The notes: generated from the sequence alone by a model not told the origin. Positions 44,657 to 53,978 are shown, numbered from the stretch's first letter. The stretch is DNA of 64,000 nt from Rouxiella sp. WC2420 (GCF_041200025.1 NZ_CP165628.1:2356001-2420000); one strand, 5' to 3'. Translations and numbers: made by a program.

Positions 44657-45748
44657 ATGACCGAAACAATTTTAGGATTTAGCGGCGAACGCAGCGATCC
44701 TCTTGGCTGTGTAAGCCATTTAGGTAATGGATATCGGGCTTACAGTCCGCTACTGATGCGCTTTAACAACCCGGACAGCTGGAGCCCGTTTGGTTCCGGG
44801 GGAATTAATCCCTATGCCTATTGTGAGGGTGACCCGATTAATCGTGCCGATCCCTCTGGCCATATGAGCTGGCAAACCGGGTTGGGAATAGGGCTGGGTA
44901 TTGTGGGCGTTTTGGCGGCCGTCTACACCGGTGGCGCGTCAATTGCCGCTGCAGGAAGTATCATGGGAGCTTTGGCTGGAGCCTCCAGCGTAACGTTGGT
45001 TGTCGGGGGAAGTGCTCTGGCAGCAGATATCACCGGCATCGCCAGCGCAGTCACCCAAGATAGCCAACCAAAGGCCTCGGCAACTTTGGGCTGGTTGTCT
45101 ATGGCGACGGGCATTCTATCGATGGGGGCGGGATTTACAGGGGCGCTGAGAAGCAGTGAGAGTTTGGTTGGCAAAATGGCTGGCTCGGCCACCTTAGAAG
45201 AAAGCGTGGAAAATATAGATACCAATCCAGAAACACGCGTTTTTTATTACGATTTTGATATAGCTGCAAATGGGGAAAAAATTGCCAGCGGTGAAAATGG
45301 TTACATCAGGAATTTCGCGGCAGGGGACAATCCGGCCGTCATCATGCACGGTAAGCCGGACTATCTTTTTGTCGATGGCAGTAATGGGGTGGACGCCTGT
45401 GGCATGGTTTCACAGGTGAAAGATAAGTTCCAGATTGACCTTGAGCAGAACGTTCGAGGAAAATCATTGCACCTAATCAGCTGTTACGGCAATTTTCATG
45501 CTCAGAAACTTGCCAACAGATTGAATTGCCCAGTGATAGCCTATGGAGACGATACTATATACACAAGTTCTACTCTGAAGCGGGCAGCCACTGGCAAGCC
45601 AATGGTATTGGTTCCGCGGGATCGGGCTTTGTTGAAAGATATTGAAGTGGCAAAGGTGAAAAAGCGTTTATTCAAGAACGCTACTGCGACCACGTTTATG
45701 CCAATTCCCATCCGTTTTGCCATGCCCAGGTTGGGATTTATGATTTAG
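44657..45748 (+). CDS. Orphan RHS-tip protein with caspase/C80-like His-Cys C-terminal toxin candidate
   Basis: 363 residues. Residues 22-69 are one RHS-core end (LGNGYRAYSPLLMRF...NPYAYCEGDPINRADPSGH), normally the tail of a protein of more than 1,000 residues. There is no shell and no long YD-repeat array. Residues 74-165 are Gly/Ala-rich and hydrophobic, able to insert in membrane. The variable C-terminus has a strand-loop pattern with H231 in VIMHG and C276 in LHLISCYG, the spacing of caspase-like/C80 cysteine-peptidase folds; enzymatic class is inference. Short RHS-tip proteins recur in insect- and plant-associated bacteria and may be exported effectors. No immunity gene follows on the plus strand. 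It converges with the M20 gene (11-base overlap of 3' ends). Confidence 0.6.
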   Translation: MTETILGFSGERSDPLGCVSHLGNGYRAYSPLLMRFNNPDSWSPFGSGGINPYAYCEGDPINRADPSGHMSWQTGLGIGLGIVGVLAAVYTGGASIAAAGSIMGALAGASSVTLVVGGSALAADITGIASAVTQDSQPKASATLGWLSMATGILSMGAGFTGALRSSESLVGKMAGSATLEESVENIDTNPETRVFYYDFDIAANGEKIASGENGYIRNFAAGDNPAVIMHGKPDYLFVDGSNGVDACGMVSQVKDKFQIDLEQNVRGKSLHLISCYGNFHAQKLANRLNCPVIAYGDDTIYTSSTLKRAATGKPMVLVPRDRALLKDIEVAKVKKRLFKNATATTFMPIPIRFAMPRLGFMI

Positions 45749-46874
45749 GCGTCGTCGTCGCCCTGACAAGCCGTTGGTAAATTGTCAGGCACTGCTCCAA
45801 ACGCTGCACTTCGCAGTATTCATCTGTTTGGTGAGCCATGGAAGGTTCACCCGGTCCGAGGATCACGCAGGGGGGATTGCCCAGCGCAGCAAGCAGCAGG
45901 GCGGCATCGGTAAAATAAGGCACAATACGCGGCTCTATCGGTGTGGAGTGATAAGGCTGGCACAGTGCGATGGTTTGCTGGACCCAGCCGTGCAGGCGAT
46001 CGGTTAACACCGCAGGCAGGTCAACCAGTGTTGAAATAGTGACGGCGTCACTTAAATGATGCTGCAATTTTTTCCTGATATCTGAATGGTTTAGTGTAGG
46101 ATCGGTTCTCATATCGACGTCAAAACTGGCGCGATCCGGTACTGAGTTAATATTTAACCCGCCACGAATAACGCCGACGTTTAGCGTGGGCTTTTTCATC
46201 AACGGATGCGCGGGGCCGAGTTCGAAGCTGCGAATTTTACCCATCGCATCCACCGCCAGATAAATGGCGTTGATTCCCAGTTCCGGCATTGAGCCGTGCG
46301 CGGTTTTTCCATGAGTTTCGCAACGTAGCCATAATGCCCCTTTGTGACCAATCACCGGATAGTTGGCGGTAGCCTCGCCGACAATCACCGCCGAGGGCAG
46401 TGGAAGCTCGATTTCGGCGTTTTGAATCAACGCCCGCGCACCGTCACAACCGGTTTCTTCACCGCCTGTCAGTAACAGCACTACGCCACTGCCGGTTTTG
46501 CACGACTCGTATTCGTTGATGCAGGCCACAATGAACGCCGCCACGGCCGCTTTCATATCGCTGCTGCCACGGCCATACAGCCGACCCTTTTCCACGTCGC
46601 GGCCAAATGGATCATACTGCCACGGGGCATTGCCCAGCGGCACAGTGTCCAGATGTCCCGAAAATGCCAAGGGCTTTCCTGACGAGTTCCCGCGGATACT
46701 GGCGATAATATTCATTCTTTTTTCACCAAACGGATGCTCGGCGACCTCAAAGCCGTGCTGGCGAAGATATTCACTCAGCCACAGCAGGCAGTCTTGCTCA
46801 TTGCCCGGTGGATTGATGGTGTCAAAAGCCAGCAGTTTTTGCGTCAGTTCAATCACTGAAAGTTCAGATTTCAT
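45738..46874 (-). CDS. M20-family deacylase/peptidase (ArgE/DapE-like)
   Basis: 378 residues. The ATG at 46874 is chosen because AGGGAAA lies just before it; an upstream start would overlap the phosphotriesterase gene. Metal site: SGHLDTVP (H74, D76), GRGSSDMKAA (D106) and GGEETGCDGA (E140 general base, E141). It removes an N-acyl group or cleaves a dipeptide-like amide. It is the fourth gene of the operon ATPase-permease-phosphotriesterase-M20, so it probably acts on the imported carbohydrate-like compound rather than in arginine synthesis. Confidence 0.75.
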   Translation of the reverse strand: MKSELSVIELTQKLLAFDTINPPGNEQDCLLWLSEYLRQHGFEVAEHPFGEKRMNIIASIRGNSSGKPLAFSGHLDTVPLGNAPWQYDPFGRDVEKGRLYGRGSSDMKAAVAAFIVACINEYESCKTGSGVVLLLTGGEETGCDGARALIQNAEIELPLPSAVIVGEATANYPVIGHKGALWLRCETHGKTAHGSMPELGINAIYLAVDAMGKIRSFELGPAHPLMKKPTLNVGVIRGGLNINSVPDRASFDVDMRTDPTLNHSDIRKKLQHHLSDAVTISTLVDLPAVLTDRLHGWVQQTIALCQPYHSTPIEPRIVPYFTDAALLLAALGNPPCVILGPGEPSMAHQTDEYCEVQRLEQCLTIYQRLVRATTTPKS

Positions 46875-46902
46875 AGGTTTCCCTGGTGTGGGCAAACGAG
46901 TA

Positions 46903-47994
46903 TCAAACAATAATAGTGCCGAAAACGCGCTGCGGATTGTTAATCAGCAGCTGTTCCAGCTGTTCGCCGCTCACCCCATGACGGCGCAGGCGGGGAACAA
47001 AATGTTTTAAAATATAACCATAGCCGTGGCCGCCAAAGCGGGTCAGCATTGTTTTAAGAAACACGTCTTGAGAAAGTAATACCTGATTAATGAATCCATC
47101 GTCGATAAGCGATTTAATCGCCTGCGCATTTTCCTCGTCTGAAGGAGACTGGGCACTCTCATCGGCATAGAAATAGTTCATACCTATCATGTCGTACTCC
47201 AAAAAAGCGCCGCGTTCGGCCAGCGTTCTTTGATAATTTTTATCAGCAAAGCTGGGATTCATATGACACAGCACGGTGTGATGCAGGTCAGCCCCTTCTT
47301 CCGCCAGAATATCCAGCACTTTGTGGCCCAAACGCTCCCATCCAGGCAGATGCACCTCAATGGGCACGCCGGTTGCGGCATTGGCCCGTCCTGCGGCGCG
47401 CAGCGATTTTTCCTCATTGGCGGTAAAGGCGCTTGAGACCCCGATTTCGCCAATCAGCCCGGCAATGACTTCCGGCTTGTCGGTGAAACCGCCCACGTCA
47501 TAAATAATCTGATCGGTCAGCGTTTCCAAAGAATGGGTTTTAACATAGGTAGGATGCGAAGGTTCCAGATAAAAACCGGTGCCCATAATGATGTTTAGCC
47601 CGGTCAGGCGTGAAATCCGTTGCAGCGCTTTCGGGTCGCGGCCGATGCCGATATTGGTTGGATCCACCACGCTTTGCCCGCCCTGCGCCTTGAATTTCAT
47701 CAGCTCTTCAATTGCCAGATCGACGTCAAAAAGCTGGCAATTGTCCCGACTTGCCAGGGGATTTAGTGAAAGCTCGCCAAGATTTTCGATTTTGACCGGC
47801 ATTTCAGCAATATGGCGATCGCTACAGCAGCAGGGAGGCACCCACTTGCCGGAAGCATCGAGCAGGATATGCTCATGCATCAGCGTGACACCCAGGCTGC
47901 TCACCGGCATTGGCCCGAGCACGGTAGTCACATGACCGCTGGTAACACCCAGCGGAAACGGGTCGGGATGGCGAAATAATGAACCAGAAGTCAT
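46903..47994 (-). CDS. Phosphotriesterase-like amidohydrolase
   Basis: 363 residues, amidohydrolase superfamily TIM barrel. The first metal pair HEH is at 40-42. GLIGEIGVSS places a Glu where classical phosphotriesterase has carboxylated Lys, as in E. coli Php and lactonase-type homologs. VHLPGW and LCHMN supply later histidines and FLEYDMIG the next strand. Such proteins hydrolyse lactones, phosphoesters or N-acyl sugars. It starts 5 bases after the permease gene, and its partner genes are a sugar-type importer. A sugar lactone or N-glycoside is a plausible substrate, but this is not proven. Confidence 0.7.
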   Translation of the reverse strand: MTSGSLFRHPDPFPLGVTSGHVTTVLGPMPVSSLGVTLMHEHILLDASGKWVPPCCCSDRHIAEMPVKIENLGELSLNPLASRDNCQLFDVDLAIEELMKFKAQGGQSVVDPTNIGIGRDPKALQRISRLTGLNIIMGTGFYLEPSHPTYVKTHSLETLTDQIIYDVGGFTDKPEVIAGLIGEIGVSSAFTANEEKSLRAAGRANAATGVPIEVHLPGWERLGHKVLDILAEEGADLHHTVLCHMNPSFADKNYQRTLAERGAFLEYDMIGMNYFYADESAQSPSDEENAQAIKSLIDDGFINQVLLSQDVFLKTMLTRFGGHGYGYILKHFVPRLRRHGVSGEQLEQLLINNPQRVFGTIIV

Positions 47995-47999
47995 GAGCG

Positions 48000-49007
48000 C
48001 TATCCTTTACTAGTTCGAGCGGGATTGAAAATGCGCGTGTTAAGCCAGATGGCCAGTAAAATAATTAACCCGGTGGCGATTTGGGTATAAAACGGCGACA
48101 TGTGGGAGAGGATCAAACCGTTTTGGATAACCGCAATCGACAGCGCGCCGAGCAGCGTGCCGATGATAGTGCCGAATCCGCCAAACAGACTGGTGCTGCC
48201 TAACACCACAGCCGCAATCACCTGTAGCTCGAAACCTTCACCCTGGTTCGATGAACCACTGCCGAGGCGGGCGGTGATAATCATTCCCGCCAGCGCCGCC
48301 GCCATGCCGCTCAGCATATACACCCACAGCGTGATAGATCGTGTGTTGACCCCCGCACGGCGCACGCCCTCGGCATTAGCACCGATAGCGGTAACATAGC
48401 GACCAAAACGGGTATGAGTCAGTAACACGTGACCTGCCAGCAGTGCGAGCACGCCAAGGATCGCCGGCAGCGGCAGCCCCAGTAGCCAGGCTCGCCCCAG
48501 CCAGATAAAGTCACTGTTTTCAGGGATTGGAATTGAATAACCCTGCGTCAGCAGCAGCGCAACGCCGCGAATCACTGCCAGTGTTGCCAGCGTGACAATA
48601 AATGCCGGTATGCCTTCGTAAGCGATAAAATAACCATTAATCGCACCAATCACTGCGCCTAAAGCCAGACCTGCCATCAATACTACCGGCCACGGCCAGC
48701 CCCAGTTGTTTAGCGCGATAGCCGAAAGCGCGCCGACCAACGCCAGCGTAGATCCTACCGAGAGGTCGATTCCGCCAGTGGTGATAACCAGAGTCATGGC
48801 TGCGGCGACAATCAACAGCGGGGCGCTTTGGCGTAAAATATTCAGCCAGTTGTATTTCGAAAGAAAATCATCGGTTGCGAAAGTGAAAACCACGCAGCAA
48901 AAAATAAAGAAAACCGCAATGCTGACCACGCCAGAATGATTGTGCAGGATGCGGCGTGATAGCGAATGTTTAATCAGTCGTGGACTGGACATATTCACAA
49001 TGCTCAT
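48000..49007 (-). CDS. Carbohydrate-type ABC permease (RbsC-like)
   Basis: 335 residues, strongly hydrophobic with 8-10 membrane segments. The family landmark TTGGIDLSVGSTLALVGALSA lies near residues 75-95, and GVNTRSITLWVYMLSGMAAALAG carries the EAA-like coupling loop. It forms the channel with the single-domain ATPase encoded 20 bases upstream. The cognate binding protein is the divergent gene at 51.9 kb. Confidence 0.85.
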   Translation of the reverse strand: MSIVNMSSPRLIKHSLSRRILHNHSGVVSIAVFFIFCCVVFTFATDDFLSKYNWLNILRQSAPLLIVAAAMTLVITTGGIDLSVGSTLALVGALSAIALNNWGWPWPVVLMAGLALGAVIGAINGYFIAYEGIPAFIVTLATLAVIRGVALLLTQGYSIPIPENSDFIWLGRAWLLGLPLPAILGVLALLAGHVLLTHTRFGRYVTAIGANAEGVRRAGVNTRSITLWVYMLSGMAAALAGMIITARLGSGSSNQGEGFELQVIAAVVLGSTSLFGGFGTIIGTLLGALSIAVIQNGLILSHMSPFYTQIATGLIILLAIWLNTRIFNPARTSKG

Positions 49008-49027
49008 GGGCTTACCTTATGAAAGAC

Positions 49028-49819
49028 TCAGTGAGGGACAGTTTCACGAGCCGAATGTGCCTCGAATTTTTGCCCGACAATCAGGTTGACGATGTCAGAC
49101 AGGCTGGTGTCGGCAATTTTTCGGTCAGCAACGTTAGTGCCTTCGTACATCACCATTATTCGATCGCAGACCAGGAACAAGTCCTGCAAGCGGTGAGTTA
49201 TCAGGATCACCGAAACGCCGCGAGCGCTAACCCGCCTGACCAGTTCGAGCACGGCCTCAACCTCGGCAACGGCCAATGCGGCGGTGGGTTCGTCCATAAT
49301 CAACACTTTGGGTTCAAACGCCGCGGCGCGTGCGATGGCGATTGCCTGACGCTGACCGCCAGACAGATTGCGCACCAGAAGCCGGGTATCAGGAATCGAA
49401 ATCCCCAAACCTTTCAGCATCTTGTGGGCCTGTTCATGCATCTTTTTTTCATCAAGAAAAGGAATGCCCAGCAAGCGAGTTTGCGGCTCGCGGCCCATAA
49501 ACAGGTTACCCGCCACGTTAACGGTGTCGCAAAGAGACAGGTCCTGATAAACCATCTCGATGTGACAACGACGAGCATCTGAAGGGTTGCTAAAGTTAAC
49601 CTCTTCACCGTCGATACGCAGTGTGCCGCTGCTGGGAACCACCGCGCCGGCCAGAATTTTAGTGAGTGTGGATTTACCCGCGCCGTTATCGCCGACCAGC
49701 CCGAGGACTTCTCCCGGAGCAAGGCTGAGATTAACGCCGCGAAGAGAGCGGATTGAACCGTAGGTTTTGGTGATATTAATCATCTCAACCCTCGGCGGGC
49801 CTGACAGGTCTCTGGACAT
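49028..49819 (-). CDS. Carbohydrate-type ABC ATPase, single-domain (FrcA-like)
   Basis: 263 residues. Walker A GDNGAGKST is at 43-51, the signature SGGQRQAIAIARA near 154, Walker B VLIMDEPTAAL, and the H-loop ITHR. Ribose/xylose importers usually have a duplicated RbsA ATPase of about 500 residues. The single-domain form is the FrcA/fructose and nucleoside-analogue type, implying a homodimer. It is the first gene of the minus-strand operon, with GGAG 7 bases before the ATG and a palindromic operator at 49937-49950. Confidence 0.85.
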   Translation of the reverse strand: MSRDLSGPPRVEMINITKTYGSIRSLRGVNLSLAPGEVLGLVGDNGAGKSTLTKILAGAVVPSSGTLRIDGEEVNFSNPSDARRCHIEMVYQDLSLCDTVNVAGNLFMGREPQTRLLGIPFLDEKKMHEQAHKMLKGLGISIPDTRLLVRNLSGGQRQAIAIARAAAFEPKVLIMDEPTAALAVAEVEAVLELVRRVSARGVSVILITHRLQDLFLVCDRIMVMYEGTNVADRKIADTSLSDIVNLIVGQKFEAHSARETVPH

Positions 49820-49936
49820 AAATCTGCTCCATCACGAAAGAGGCGGGCGGAAAGCACATTGGCAGGGCCTGAAAAAGGCCGATATTGCCTGCATTTAGCC
49901 TCGCCGTTATTCGCCATTACCGATTTCCCTTTCCTT

Positions 49937-49950
49937 GTAAACCGGTTTAC
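49937..49950. promoter_or_regulatory. LacI-family operator, perfect palindrome
   Basis: GTAAACCGGTTTAC is a perfect 14-bp palindrome with the central CG-containing architecture of LacI/GalR-family operators. It lies 118 bp before the ATPase start and close to a LacI-type gene, so it is the likely binding site of that regulator. Confidence 0.75.
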
Positions 49951-50134
49951 CCAAATGACAAAAATAACGGCGAAACGGCTATTCCCGCTCAACCGATTAA
50001 CAAACCAATGAGTGTGGATATCTGAGTCGCCAAAAATAAATTTGCACTAAGCGTGCCAATTTATCGAATTGTAGGTGAAGGCAAGCTGATGCAAGACAAG
50101 AGAAGGAGGTTTTAAATCATTATAAAACAGCTAA

Positions 50135-50148
50135 TTAAACCGTTTTAT
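50135..50148. promoter_or_regulatory. Second, weaker operator candidate
   Basis: TTAAACCGTTTTAT matches the 49937-49950 palindrome at 11 of 14 positions and lies 198 bp from it, a distance compatible with repression by looping. Confidence 0.45.
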
Positions 50149-50269
50149 GAAAAGGAATAATTATTGTCCGAAGGCAGTAAGAATGCTATCTGGTAAACAT
50201 GGGTAATTCTTTTGGATAAAAAATAGTCTGCCCCATTTTTGAGCGATAGAGCCAAAATGGGGCGAAATT

Positions 50270-51292
50270 TTAACCTTTGGAATGCCACGGCGAAACGGAA
50301 TCTCGCGACACCCATTCCACCGGAATGCGTGAAATCGGCTGAACGTCAGTATCTTCGTTAAACAGTTTTATCAGCATTTCAACCGCTGTACGGCCAAGAT
50401 CTCGGGCTGACTGGCGAATGGTCGAAAGCCTCGGGGTGATTAGGTCTGAATAGATTGCGTCATCAAAACCTACCAGCGAAAGTGATTCAGGTACGCTAAG
50501 GCCTTTTGATCGAACGCCGTCGAGCAGACCCAGCGCCAGATAATCACTGGCGGCAAAAATAGCACTGGGTGGAGGAGACAGGGCAAGGAGATGATCCAGA
50601 GCCTGGCGACCAAAATTGCGGTCATAATCACCATACAAAACGCGGCTCGAATCATAGGGAATGTTACTTTTCAGCAACGCCTGCCGATATCCCTGATGGC
50701 GTTCGCGCACGCTCATCAACTCGTCAGGGCCGCCGACAAAGGCAATGTGCTGGTGTCCAGCGTCGATCAGGGCCTGAGTGGCAAGTTCACCGCCGCGTAC
50801 ATTGTCGGAAAAGACTTTCGGCATATCGCAACCGGGCACATCTTCGTCAATTAGCACCACGTGGCGCTGATCTTTCAGCTCAATATATAATTGGCCGTTG
50901 TCCGGTCGGTTAGTCGCAAACAGCAGGCCATCAACCTGGCGGGTATCAAGCCAGCGGATAAACTGGCATTCTTTTTCAAGATTGTTGCGGGTCACGCAAA
51001 GAACCAGGCTGTATTTATGCTCTGAGGCAGCCTCTTCAGCGGCATCGGCCAATTCGGCAAAGAAGGGATTGGCGATGTCAGGCAGCACCAGACCGATGGT
51101 TTCGCTGCCGCCCATGCTCAGTCGGCGAGCCAGGCTATTGGCGCGATAACCCAAGGTGTTTATCGCGTTTTCGATTCGCTGCACTGTTTGTTGTGGCAAA
51201 TTAATGCTGTTGTTCAGATACCGTGAGACGGTAGCTTTCGAAAGCCCTGCCATTTCCGCTACGTCTGATAACACAACCCTTCTATGAGCCAT
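50270..51292 (-). CDS. LacI-family transcriptional regulator
   Basis: 340 residues. The N-terminal helix-turn-helix and hinge (VVLSDVAEMAGLSKATVSRYLNN, residues 6-28) precede a periplasmic-binding-protein-like effector domain (GLVLPDIANPFFAELADAAEEAA...). It presumably represses the ABC/hydrolase operon through the palindrome at 49.94 kb, and possibly the divergent binding-protein gene, until a sugar-like inducer binds. It is transcribed on its own from within 51.3-51.4 kb. Confidence 0.85.
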   Translation of the reverse strand: MAHRRVVLSDVAEMAGLSKATVSRYLNNSINLPQQTVQRIENAINTLGYRANSLARRLSMGGSETIGLVLPDIANPFFAELADAAEEAASEHKYSLVLCVTRNNLEKECQFIRWLDTRQVDGLLFATNRPDNGQLYIELKDQRHVVLIDEDVPGCDMPKVFSDNVRGGELATQALIDAGHQHIAFVGGPDELMSVRERHQGYRQALLKSNIPYDSSRVLYGDYDRNFGRQALDHLLALSPPPSAIFAASDYLALGLLDGVRSKGLSVPESLSLVGFDDAIYSDLITPRLSTIRQSARDLGRTAVEMLIKLFNEDTDVQPISRIPVEWVSRDSVSPWHSKG

Positions 51293-51924
51293 AATTTATC
51301 CCTGCTTTCTTTACGTCAGGGCCGCTAAATGCAGCCAGATTCGCACTAATCCCAAGTGATAGACAGCATATTACAAACTCCGAAGCATGGAACAATTAAA
51401 TTGTGCAGAGTGCTTGTTGCGGGCTTAAAATTCTATTATTTGCGATGATTGGCGTGCTTACGACTACCCGTTGAGGGTAAAAGTCCGTGATTCGAAATCG
51501 CCCGTGTCCTTACAAGTCTCATTTTCGATTTATCATTTTCGGGGAGTTTATCGGTATAAATTTTGAATTCCTTTAAATTTATTGATAATGAAAATGGACT
51601 ATTCTCAATAAATCAAGCTAATAAGATGAAGATCCGCCATTAGATAGCGAGCGCGTAATCTGCGTTTTAGATTGCAGCCAAACTTTCCTCTTGACTTTTT
51701 TTTCACCAGGTTCAATTGTATTCGGCAATTACCTGTCACAAAGCTTTATCGAATTTGCTTCGTTTGGAACGTGGCTTTTCGAGTTAGTCATCAGTCTTCC
51801 CGATATTTGAGTCGCCAACAGTCATTCGAACGATCTTGGTTGAGAACAGCGCTGCGCCTGCCGCATTCTCTACGATTATCGATCGAGTTTATCGTTGTCT
51901 TTTTCGACTCATGAGGATGTGATT
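51293..51924. other. 632-base region between LacI-type gene and sugar-binding-protein gene
   Basis: This is a divergent promoter region. No copy of the 49.94-kb palindrome was found in it, so control of the binding-protein gene may rely on another site. An 80-codon plus-strand frame at 51672-51914 has no ribosome site or protein-like composition and was not accepted as a gene. GAGGATG before 51925 is the binding protein's ribosome site. Confidence 0.45.
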
Positions 51925-52902
51925 ATGTTGATTAATGCCGGTAAGAAAAATATTACTTCACAAATGGCTCTCTTCACCCGAACCGCTCTCGCAGCGGTTA
52001 CCCTCACGATGTTATTCTCTGGCGCTGTTAATGCTGCCGAAGCTCCAACTTATGCAATGGTACAAATTAACCAGCAGGCTCTGTTTTTTAATCAGATGAA
52101 TAAAGGTGCCGCCGATGAAGCGAAGAAAACCGGTGTTAAGTTGGTGGTTTACAATGCCAACAATAATCCGGTCTCGCAAAATGATGCTATCGAAAATTAT
52201 ATCCAGCAGGGCGTGAAAGGCATTATGGTCGATGCCATCGATGTTAACGGCATTATGCCAGCCATTGCTGAAGCGGCAGCTAAAAATATTCCGGTAATTG
52301 CTATCGATGCCGTATTGCCGGCCGGTCAGCAAAAGGCGCAGGTGGGTGTCGATAACATCAAGGGTGGCGAAATTCTCGGTAACTATTTTACTCATTACGT
52401 GAAAACCAACATGGGTGATAAAGCCAAAGTCGGGATTGTTGGCGCATTGAATTCAGCCATTCAAAACGATCGTCAGAAAGGTTTTGAAAATACGCTTAAA
52501 GGCCACAGTGGTATTTCCGTGGTTGGCGTAGTCGATGGCCAGAATATTCAGGATAATGCCCTGACGGCTGCTGAAAATTTGATTACTGGTAACCCGAATA
52601 TGACCGCGATTTATGCTACCGGCGAACCTGCATTATTGGGGGCGATTGCGGCGGTAGAGAATCAGGGGCGTCAAAATGATATTAAGGTGTTCGGCTGGGA
52701 TCTGACTTCGAAAGCAATTACTGGCATTGATAAAGGCTATGTCACTGCGGTGCTGCAACAGGACCCGTTAAATATGGGAGTTGAAGCAGTTAAGGCGCTA
52801 AATAAAGTGGTTGCCGGTCAGTCGGTGGCTAAAACGATCAATGTGCCTGCGACGGTGGTAACCAAGGATAATGTGGATGCGTTCCGCGCCCAATTTAAGT
52901 AA
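51925..52902 (+). CDS. Periplasmic sugar-binding protein (RbsB/Peripla_BP_4 type)
   Basis: 325 residues from ATG 51925 (GAGGATG just upstream). The signal peptide of about 37 residues ends AVNAAEAP. The mature part has the ribose/allose-binding pattern: NNPVSQNDAIENYIQQGVKGIMVDAID, IPVIAIDAVLP, NGNPNMTAIYATGEP-type hinge segment. It serves the minus-strand permease/ATPase, from which it is separated by the regulator, an arrangement that allows higher independent expression. Ligands of this family include pentoses, autoinducer-2 and nucleoside-like compounds. Confidence 0.85.
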   Translation: MLINAGKKNITSQMALFTRTALAAVTLTMLFSGAVNAAEAPTYAMVQINQQALFFNQMNKGAADEAKKTGVKLVVYNANNNPVSQNDAIENYIQQGVKGIMVDAIDVNGIMPAIAEAAAKNIPVIAIDAVLPAGQQKAQVGVDNIKGGEILGNYFTHYVKTNMGDKAKVGIVGALNSAIQNDRQKGFENTLKGHSGISVVGVVDGQNIQDNALTAAENLITGNPNMTAIYATGEPALLGAIAAVENQGRQNDIKVFGWDLTSKAITGIDKGYVTAVLQQDPLNMGVEAVKALNKVVAGQSVAKTINVPATVVTKDNVDAFRAQFK

Positions 52903-52956
52903 TTGTTTACCCGTTGTCCTTTGATCCGTATTTAGTTGGCCGCAATCGCTGAACCC

Positions 52957-53016
52957 AGTCACTTATCTGACTAAGCTCCTGGGGCTCAGCTCACTGGCTG
53001 TCTTGCTACAACGCCA
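52957..53016. repeat. Enterobacterial-type intergenic repeat, copy A
   Basis: The 60 bases starting AGTCACTTATCTGACTAAGC and ending CAACGCCA align without gaps over most of their length with 58499-58558. They resemble an intergenic repeat I recall from Yersinia/Serratia (consensus includes AGTCACTTA and AAGCTCCTGGGG). An adjoining hairpin, GTCTTGC/GCAAGAC with ACGCC/GGCGT (53000-53040), may end both converging transcripts, although it lacks a T-run. Confidence 0.5.
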
Positions 53017-53055
53017 GGCTTTAGCGGCGTTTGGCAAGACTGCTCAGGTTTGGAG

Positions 53056-53952
53056 TTAGCGCAAAATTTCAGCCAGTTCGCTTTGGGTCGGAAAGGCGCT
53101 CAGCGTGCCGGTTCTACTTATGGTGATGGCCGAAGCGCGTGCGGCACGGCGCAGGTCGTCTGGGGTGATGTGACTTTCTCGCTGTATCGCGCAGGCGAGC
53201 ATCACGGCGAGGAAGGTGTCACCGGCGCCGGTGGTGTCGGTAACGGTGACTGATTCGGCAGGGACTTGATGCATCCCTTGGGCATCGAGCAACATTGAGC
53301 CTTGTGCGCCAAGGGTGACGATAACCTGCTTTACACCTGCATTGAGCAGATTGGCGGCGGCGAGGGGAATATCTTCGGCAGCACCAAGAAGCTGGGCTTC
53401 GAGCTGATTGACGACCAGGACATCAACCAGCGGCAACAGTTGGGTGAAAGCAGGTTTGACCGGTGAGGGATTAAAAACGGTGGTTAATTTTTTCTCGCGA
53501 GCAAGGGTAAAAACGGCAGCAGTTTTTTCAAAGCTGAAATTACCCTGCTGTAATACCACGTCCTCAGGCGCTGATAATAAAAATGCTTGCTGGATGTCGT
53601 CCAGATGCAAATAGTTAGCTGCCGTGGTGGTTGTTATGTTGGCATTGTCTCCATCGGCACAGTTTAATATTAGCGAGGTATCAGTGCGGCAATCACCAGG
53701 TTTTTTTGGAAGCAGGGTTAATGGCTCATGATTAATTATTTCTTTGCACCAATGACCATGGCTGTCATTGCCAATGGCAGCAATCAAGGTGGTTTTAATA
53801 GCGCATCGTGACAGAATAATAGCCTGATTTGCGCCTTTTCCACCGAGGTCTTGATGGGTTTTTATTCCATGAATTGACGCGCCTTTATCCGGCAATTCAT
53901 TAATTAGATAGGTTTCGTCCACGCTAATATTGCCGACAACGAAAACTTGCAT
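53056..53952 (-). CDS. PfkB-family kinase (ribokinase-like), salvage locus
   Basis: 298 residues. GGKGANQAI at 37-45 and DTTGAGD at 239-245 (catalytic D245) give an intact PfkB kinase. AAGGAA lies 9 bases before the ATG on the minus strand. It is divergent from the BtpA-like gene with only 26 bp between them, so its promoter must lie inside that gene. With the ABC system it should phosphorylate the freed sugar or nucleoside. It differs from the other PfkB protein at 16.7 kb. Confidence 0.8.
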   Translation of the reverse strand: MQVFVVGNISVDETYLINELPDKGASIHGIKTHQDLGGKGANQAIILSRCAIKTTLIAAIGNDSHGHWCKEIINHEPLTLLPKKPGDCRTDTSLILNCADGDNANITTTTAANYLHLDDIQQAFLLSAPEDVVLQQGNFSFEKTAAVFTLAREKKLTTVFNPSPVKPAFTQLLPLVDVLVVNQLEAQLLGAAEDIPLAAANLLNAGVKQVIVTLGAQGSMLLDAQGMHQVPAESVTVTDTTGAGDTFLAVMLACAIQRESHITPDDLRRAARASAITISRTGTLSAFPTQSELAEILR

Positions 53953-53978
53953 GAAATATTCCTTAGGAGAGTGATGTT

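Larger units (their letters stand above)
49820..50269. other. 450-base regulatory region between the ABC operon and the LacI-type gene
   Basis: It carries the operon promoter (minus strand), a perfect operator palindrome at 49937-49950 and a weaker copy at 50135-50148. The rest is AT-rich. No gene is seen, apart from a minus-strand frame running into the ATPase upstream region that lacks family features. Confidence 0.6.

Noticed and set aside
51672-51914. 80-codon plus-strand frame upstream of the sugar-binding protein
   Set aside because: No ribosome site and Phe/Arg/Ser-rich composition not typical of a small protein; more likely noncoding leader DNA.
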